A DNA stretch of 64,000 nt. Origin: Impatiens glandulifera (taxonomy: Eukaryota > Streptophyta > Magnoliopsida > Ericales > Balsaminaceae). This document shows, in pieces, positions 60,779 to 64,000 of the stretch. Each line of letters opens with the position of its first letter. The first letter of the stretch is position 1. The notes under the pieces were generated by a model. It did no database searches. It saw only the letters and a list, made by a program, of their open reading frames with translations, and was not told the origin of the DNA. Both the position numbers and the translations under genes were made by a program. The stretch lies in contig NC_061869.1 in assembly GCF_907164915.1 (NCBI RefSeq), forward strand, positions 45,319,771 to 45,383,770. Direction: 5' to 3'.

Positions 60779-63451
60779 ATGGAAGAAGAAGTAGGAGGAG
60801 GTCAATCCCCCTCTATCAATCATCATGAATATGCTGCTACAGGACTGAATTTCAATGGACCATTACGTGGATCTGCCATTCAAGGGTTGAAGAAGAGAGC
60901 CCATGCTCATGGGAGTCGTTCTTGGATCAAGATTGACCAAATTGGTAACTTGAATATTCTGGATCTTGATAAAGCGACTGTTATGAGGCATTGTTCTCTT
61001 CCTGCAAGAGATATGCGCTTGTTGGACCCAGTGTTCATTTATCCTTCCACAATTCTTGGCAGAGACCAGGCTATCGTGGTCAATCTTGAACAAATTAGAT
61101 GCATAATCACTGCTGATGAGGTTTTGCTTATGAATTCGCTGGATGCATGTGTTGTTCAGTATAAGTCTGAGTTAAGCAAGAGATTGCAGATGAACAGAGA
61201 TCAGTCTGGTAAGATGCACTTTATGTTTAACTACTCAAACGTGTTGTACAAATATCTTATGCTTCTGGAAAAATCGAGAAAACAAAATTTCTAGAGAGAT
61301 TATTATGATTACTCATGCAATCATTTTGTTTCCTGCTTGTTGTAACAATGATGCAGTGTCTTACTTGTATTTGTTGTTTGATTCAGATGATCTGCCTTTT
61401 GAGTTCAGGGCTCTTGAGCTTGCTTTGGAGCTTACGTGCATGTCTCTAGATGCTCAGGTGTGTTAATGCTCAGGTGGTTATTTTTACTTTGTTTTCCAAA
61501 AAAAAATACCAAATATTTTGGGGAGTTTGACAAAACTGAAAGAGTTGATTGTTGAGTACTGAATTTTAAATGCCGAATTAGATAAGTATCTTAAAAGTAA
61601 ATGCTAAATAAATCAAATGAACTTATCAAAATGTATGTTATTGATACATAGGTTGGTTTGATTTTTTTTTTTAATTAAGGAGAACTAGTATAACACCCAT
61701 AACCATGGCCCTCCGCTTTCATTCAAAGCGCTTCTGGTAGGTCGGTTTGATAAAACGTGGAAATAATGTTGGTAAAGTAGCTAAAGACTATTTACTCATG
61801 TAATAAAGTAATTTAATTTATATCATATGTTTTGATTATATTATCTAGTTAGTTATTCATAGCTGGGTTTCTAACTTAATTTAAATAAATAAGTGATCAT
61901 AATAATAACTATCTAATGAACTTAATTCAAATATGCACTTAATTATTTAGATTAAATGATAAATTATTTCCTGAATAAACAATTACTCAATAGAAAATCA
62001 TGGTAGATCATTCAGATGGTTGAGTCAGTGTGACGAAACTCAAATCAATCATCCCACTCCACAGTAAATTTAGGAGCCTTTATTATAGTTAATTCAATGC
62101 ATGTTTCTATTATTTCTAGTTTCTAAATGTGATTTGATAGTTGAGTTGTTGATATAAAAGTGGTGATATATAAGAAGGCAATTTGTTCTCATGGGTGTGA
62201 TTGACTTTTAGCAGGTAAAAGAACTTGAAAATGAGATATATCCTGTGCTTGATGAACTAGCATCATCTATAAGTACTCTAAACCTCGAACATGTACGACG
62301 ACTGAAGGGTCACCTTCTTGCGTTGACACAGAGAGTCCAGAAGGTTTCTAGCATTCTTTCACTTTCAACGTCTTTTTCAAAACTTAATACGTCTAAATTC
62401 AATATTGCAGTTGTCATTTTATTTACAATACAACATCATTTCTTGTTTGTTTGATGACTTAAAATAAAATATTTGAAGTATAATTTCAATGAAATCGAAT
62501 ATATATGATTTTGAAGTTTTAATTCCATCATTCCTACTTCCCAATAACAATTCTATGATTTTTTCAAACATTGGAATTGAATTATAGTTTAATTCTAATT
62601 CTTGAAAAAAAAAATCAAAACTACACACATCCAGAGATTGCACAGATAGCCTAAAATGATTTTTTTTCAGGTTTGTGATGAGATAGAACATCTTATGGAT
62701 GATGACGGAGACATGGCTGAGATGTACCTAACCGAGAAAAAGAACAAAAGGGAAGCTTACTCGGACTTATACTTGCAAGAAAATATCTCTAGTGAGAGCG
62801 GACTATTGTTAGCACCAGTTTCGCCCATAGGGTCAGTTAGCGGGACTGGAAAGCTGCAAAGGGCTTCAAGCAGCCTGAGTTCAAGCAAGCATGGTAGTGG
62901 CAATAGTTCATCTTACAATCAGGAAGATATAAATCAACTTGAAATGTTGTTGGAAGCGTATTTTGTTGTCATAGACAATACTCTCAACAAATTGTTATCG
63001 GTACTTCCTCTCTATTCATGGCTTACAGTTTCCTAAATTGTCCATACTGAATCTATAAATCTTTTGGTCCTCCCTTTTGTAATGCAGCTCAAAGAATACA
63101 TAGATGATACCGAAGATTTGATTAATATAAAATTGGTAAAAAAGATTGATCTGTTGCTTCATTGACTGCTGCTTTTTATTTATTTTTTTTGTCTAATTTG
63201 TTGCCACATTCAACACGCAGGGAAATGTGCAGAACCAGCTAATACAATTCGAGTTGTTGTTGACAGCGGCCACCTTTGTAGTTACAATCTTTGCGGTTGT
63301 GACGGGTGTTTTCGGAATGAACTTTGAGGCTGCAATTTTCAATTACCCAGGTGCATTCAACTGGGTCATATTCCTCACTGGAGTCTTCTGCGTGATGCTA
63401 TACATCTGTTTCTTAATTTTTTTCAGGCATAAGAAACTTTTGCCACTTTAA
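60779..63451 (+). CDS. MRS2: MRS2/MGT-type magnesium transporter (CorA superfamily), six exons
   Basis: Exons: 60779-61208, 61387-61457, 62215-62343, 62671-63000, 63088-63135, 63221-63451. The GT-AG borders join in frame to 412 residues, close to other plant MRS2 proteins. Conserved blocks include LDPVFIYPSTILGRDQAIVV, IRCIITADEVLLMNSLDACV, DDLPFEFRALELALEL, EHVRRLKGHLLALTQRVQK, VCDEIEHLMDDDGDMAEMYL and LEMLLEAYFVVIDNTLNKL. Two membrane helices lie near residues 347-367 and 380-402. The signature GMN, which forms the ion-selective pore mouth, is at 368-370, followed by a basic tail (HKKLLPL). These proteins form pentameric channels for Mg2+ in plant membranes. It most resembles Arabidopsis MRS2-5/MGT3 from memory, which is inference. 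The ATG at 60779 was preferred over the in-frame ATG at 60734 because family members start near it. Confidence 0.95.
61663..61739 (-). mobile_element. 5'-truncated SINE in MRS2 intron 2
   Basis: On the minus strand it reads GGAGGGCCATGGTTATGGGT, then ATACTAGTTCTCCTTAATTA and an A tail (T run at 61662-61671). The 3' half of the SINE at 2253-2430 has the same order (GGGAGACCATGGTTGTGGAG, then CTAGTTCTTCTTTAATT). The flanks GGTTGGTTTGAT (61651-61662) and GGTCGGTTTGAT (61740-61751) match in 11 of 12 bases. Confidence 0.75.
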
Positions 63452-64000
63452 ATTCATATTCTTATAGCAAAAAAAAAACATATTAATTTCTGTTTATTGT
63501 TACTTAAATTCTTTTGACTGCATTTCAACTGCTATCCAATTTCCAGTGTAAATAGTATTGGACTTTTAAATGGAGAATTTGTTTTTGGAGTTAGTCATCA
63601 ATTTTTTATCTCTTAATTATTATTAAAGCTTCAAACAATTTTTTTAAAATTTATTTAACAAGTTATCATTACAGATCAATCAAAATATTTAAAATAGAAT
63701 GAAAGGAAAAAACACTATTATTAATACAATAATATCAAATTTTTATTTTTGAAAATAGCAACCTTAAAAATTATATTGATATTGACCCTTAATAACAATC
63801 CGGTTAAAAGCGTTGATATTCAAGTAGATTAATTATTAATCGTTAATATGAACCTGGGTATTAACTTTGGATGGTAGGGGCTAGTATTGGTGTCTTAATA
63901 TTTTATTTATTTTCATAAATTTATTAATATATTGAATCAATTATTAATTTTATAATTATCCAACAAATTAAATTAATTAAGATATCAAATTATAACAAGT
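63452..64000. other. 3' flank of MRS2, AT-rich
   Basis: It contains the probable 3' untranslated region and downstream DNA. No coding, RNA gene or element border was recognised. Confidence 0.4.

Overview
The window reads as nuclear DNA of a flowering plant, most likely a eudicot. The evidence is AT-rich intergenic DNA, genes with many short introns and GT-AG borders, a plant organellar PPR gene, a plant-type serine carboxypeptidase, a plant MRS2 magnesium channel, and plant families of LINE, CACTA, SINE and LTR elements. The species cannot be named from this sequence.

Three host genes are supported. (1) 1-1829, minus: the 5' part (609 codons, no intron, no stop) of a PLS-class PPR protein that runs off the left edge. 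(2) 27895-41828, plus: a ten-exon serine carboxypeptidase-like gene whose exons join in frame to 486 codons with a complete Ser-Asp-His triad. (3) 60779-63451, plus: a six-exon MRS2/MGT magnesium transporter of 412 codons with the GMN motif. They encode unrelated functions and do not form a pathway. What links them is heavy transposon load.

Layout: 2.2-2.4 kb SINE; 3.6-5.5 kb 5'-truncated LINE; 6.1-8.8 kb decayed endogenous pararetrovirus on the minus strand, cut by the left end of a CACTA element at 8799; 11.2-14.3 kb decayed Ty3/gypsy gag-protease on the minus strand; 14.8-19.1 kb an LTR on the minus strand that is itself split by a 3-kb insert made of two inverted LTRs; 19.1-27.8 kb AT-rich DNA with a tRNA-like/(TA)n repeat family; 27.9-41.8 kb the carboxypeptidase gene. 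Intron 4 (8.1 kb) of that gene holds a nested LTR element and CACTA element, each carrying a captured host-gene fragment. A full-length LINE at 42.5-50.0 kb is split by a younger LINE in the opposite orientation; a TRIM-like element lies at 51.0-52.1 kb; a solo LTR with a 29-bp palindromic repeat array lies at 56.0-57.8 kb; then the MRS2 gene.

The most notable observations are: the inverted-LTR insert (15747-18750) flanked by a C-to-T decayed target duplication; tRNA-like sequences at matching places inside two LTRs; a 3' hairpin kept in three LINE copies with a compensatory base-pair change; a CCCH zinc-finger coding sequence inside a gypsy-like element; and a GH3 beta-xylosidase first-exon fragment inside a CACTA element. 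All boundaries were read by eye. No database search, alignment program or expression data was available.
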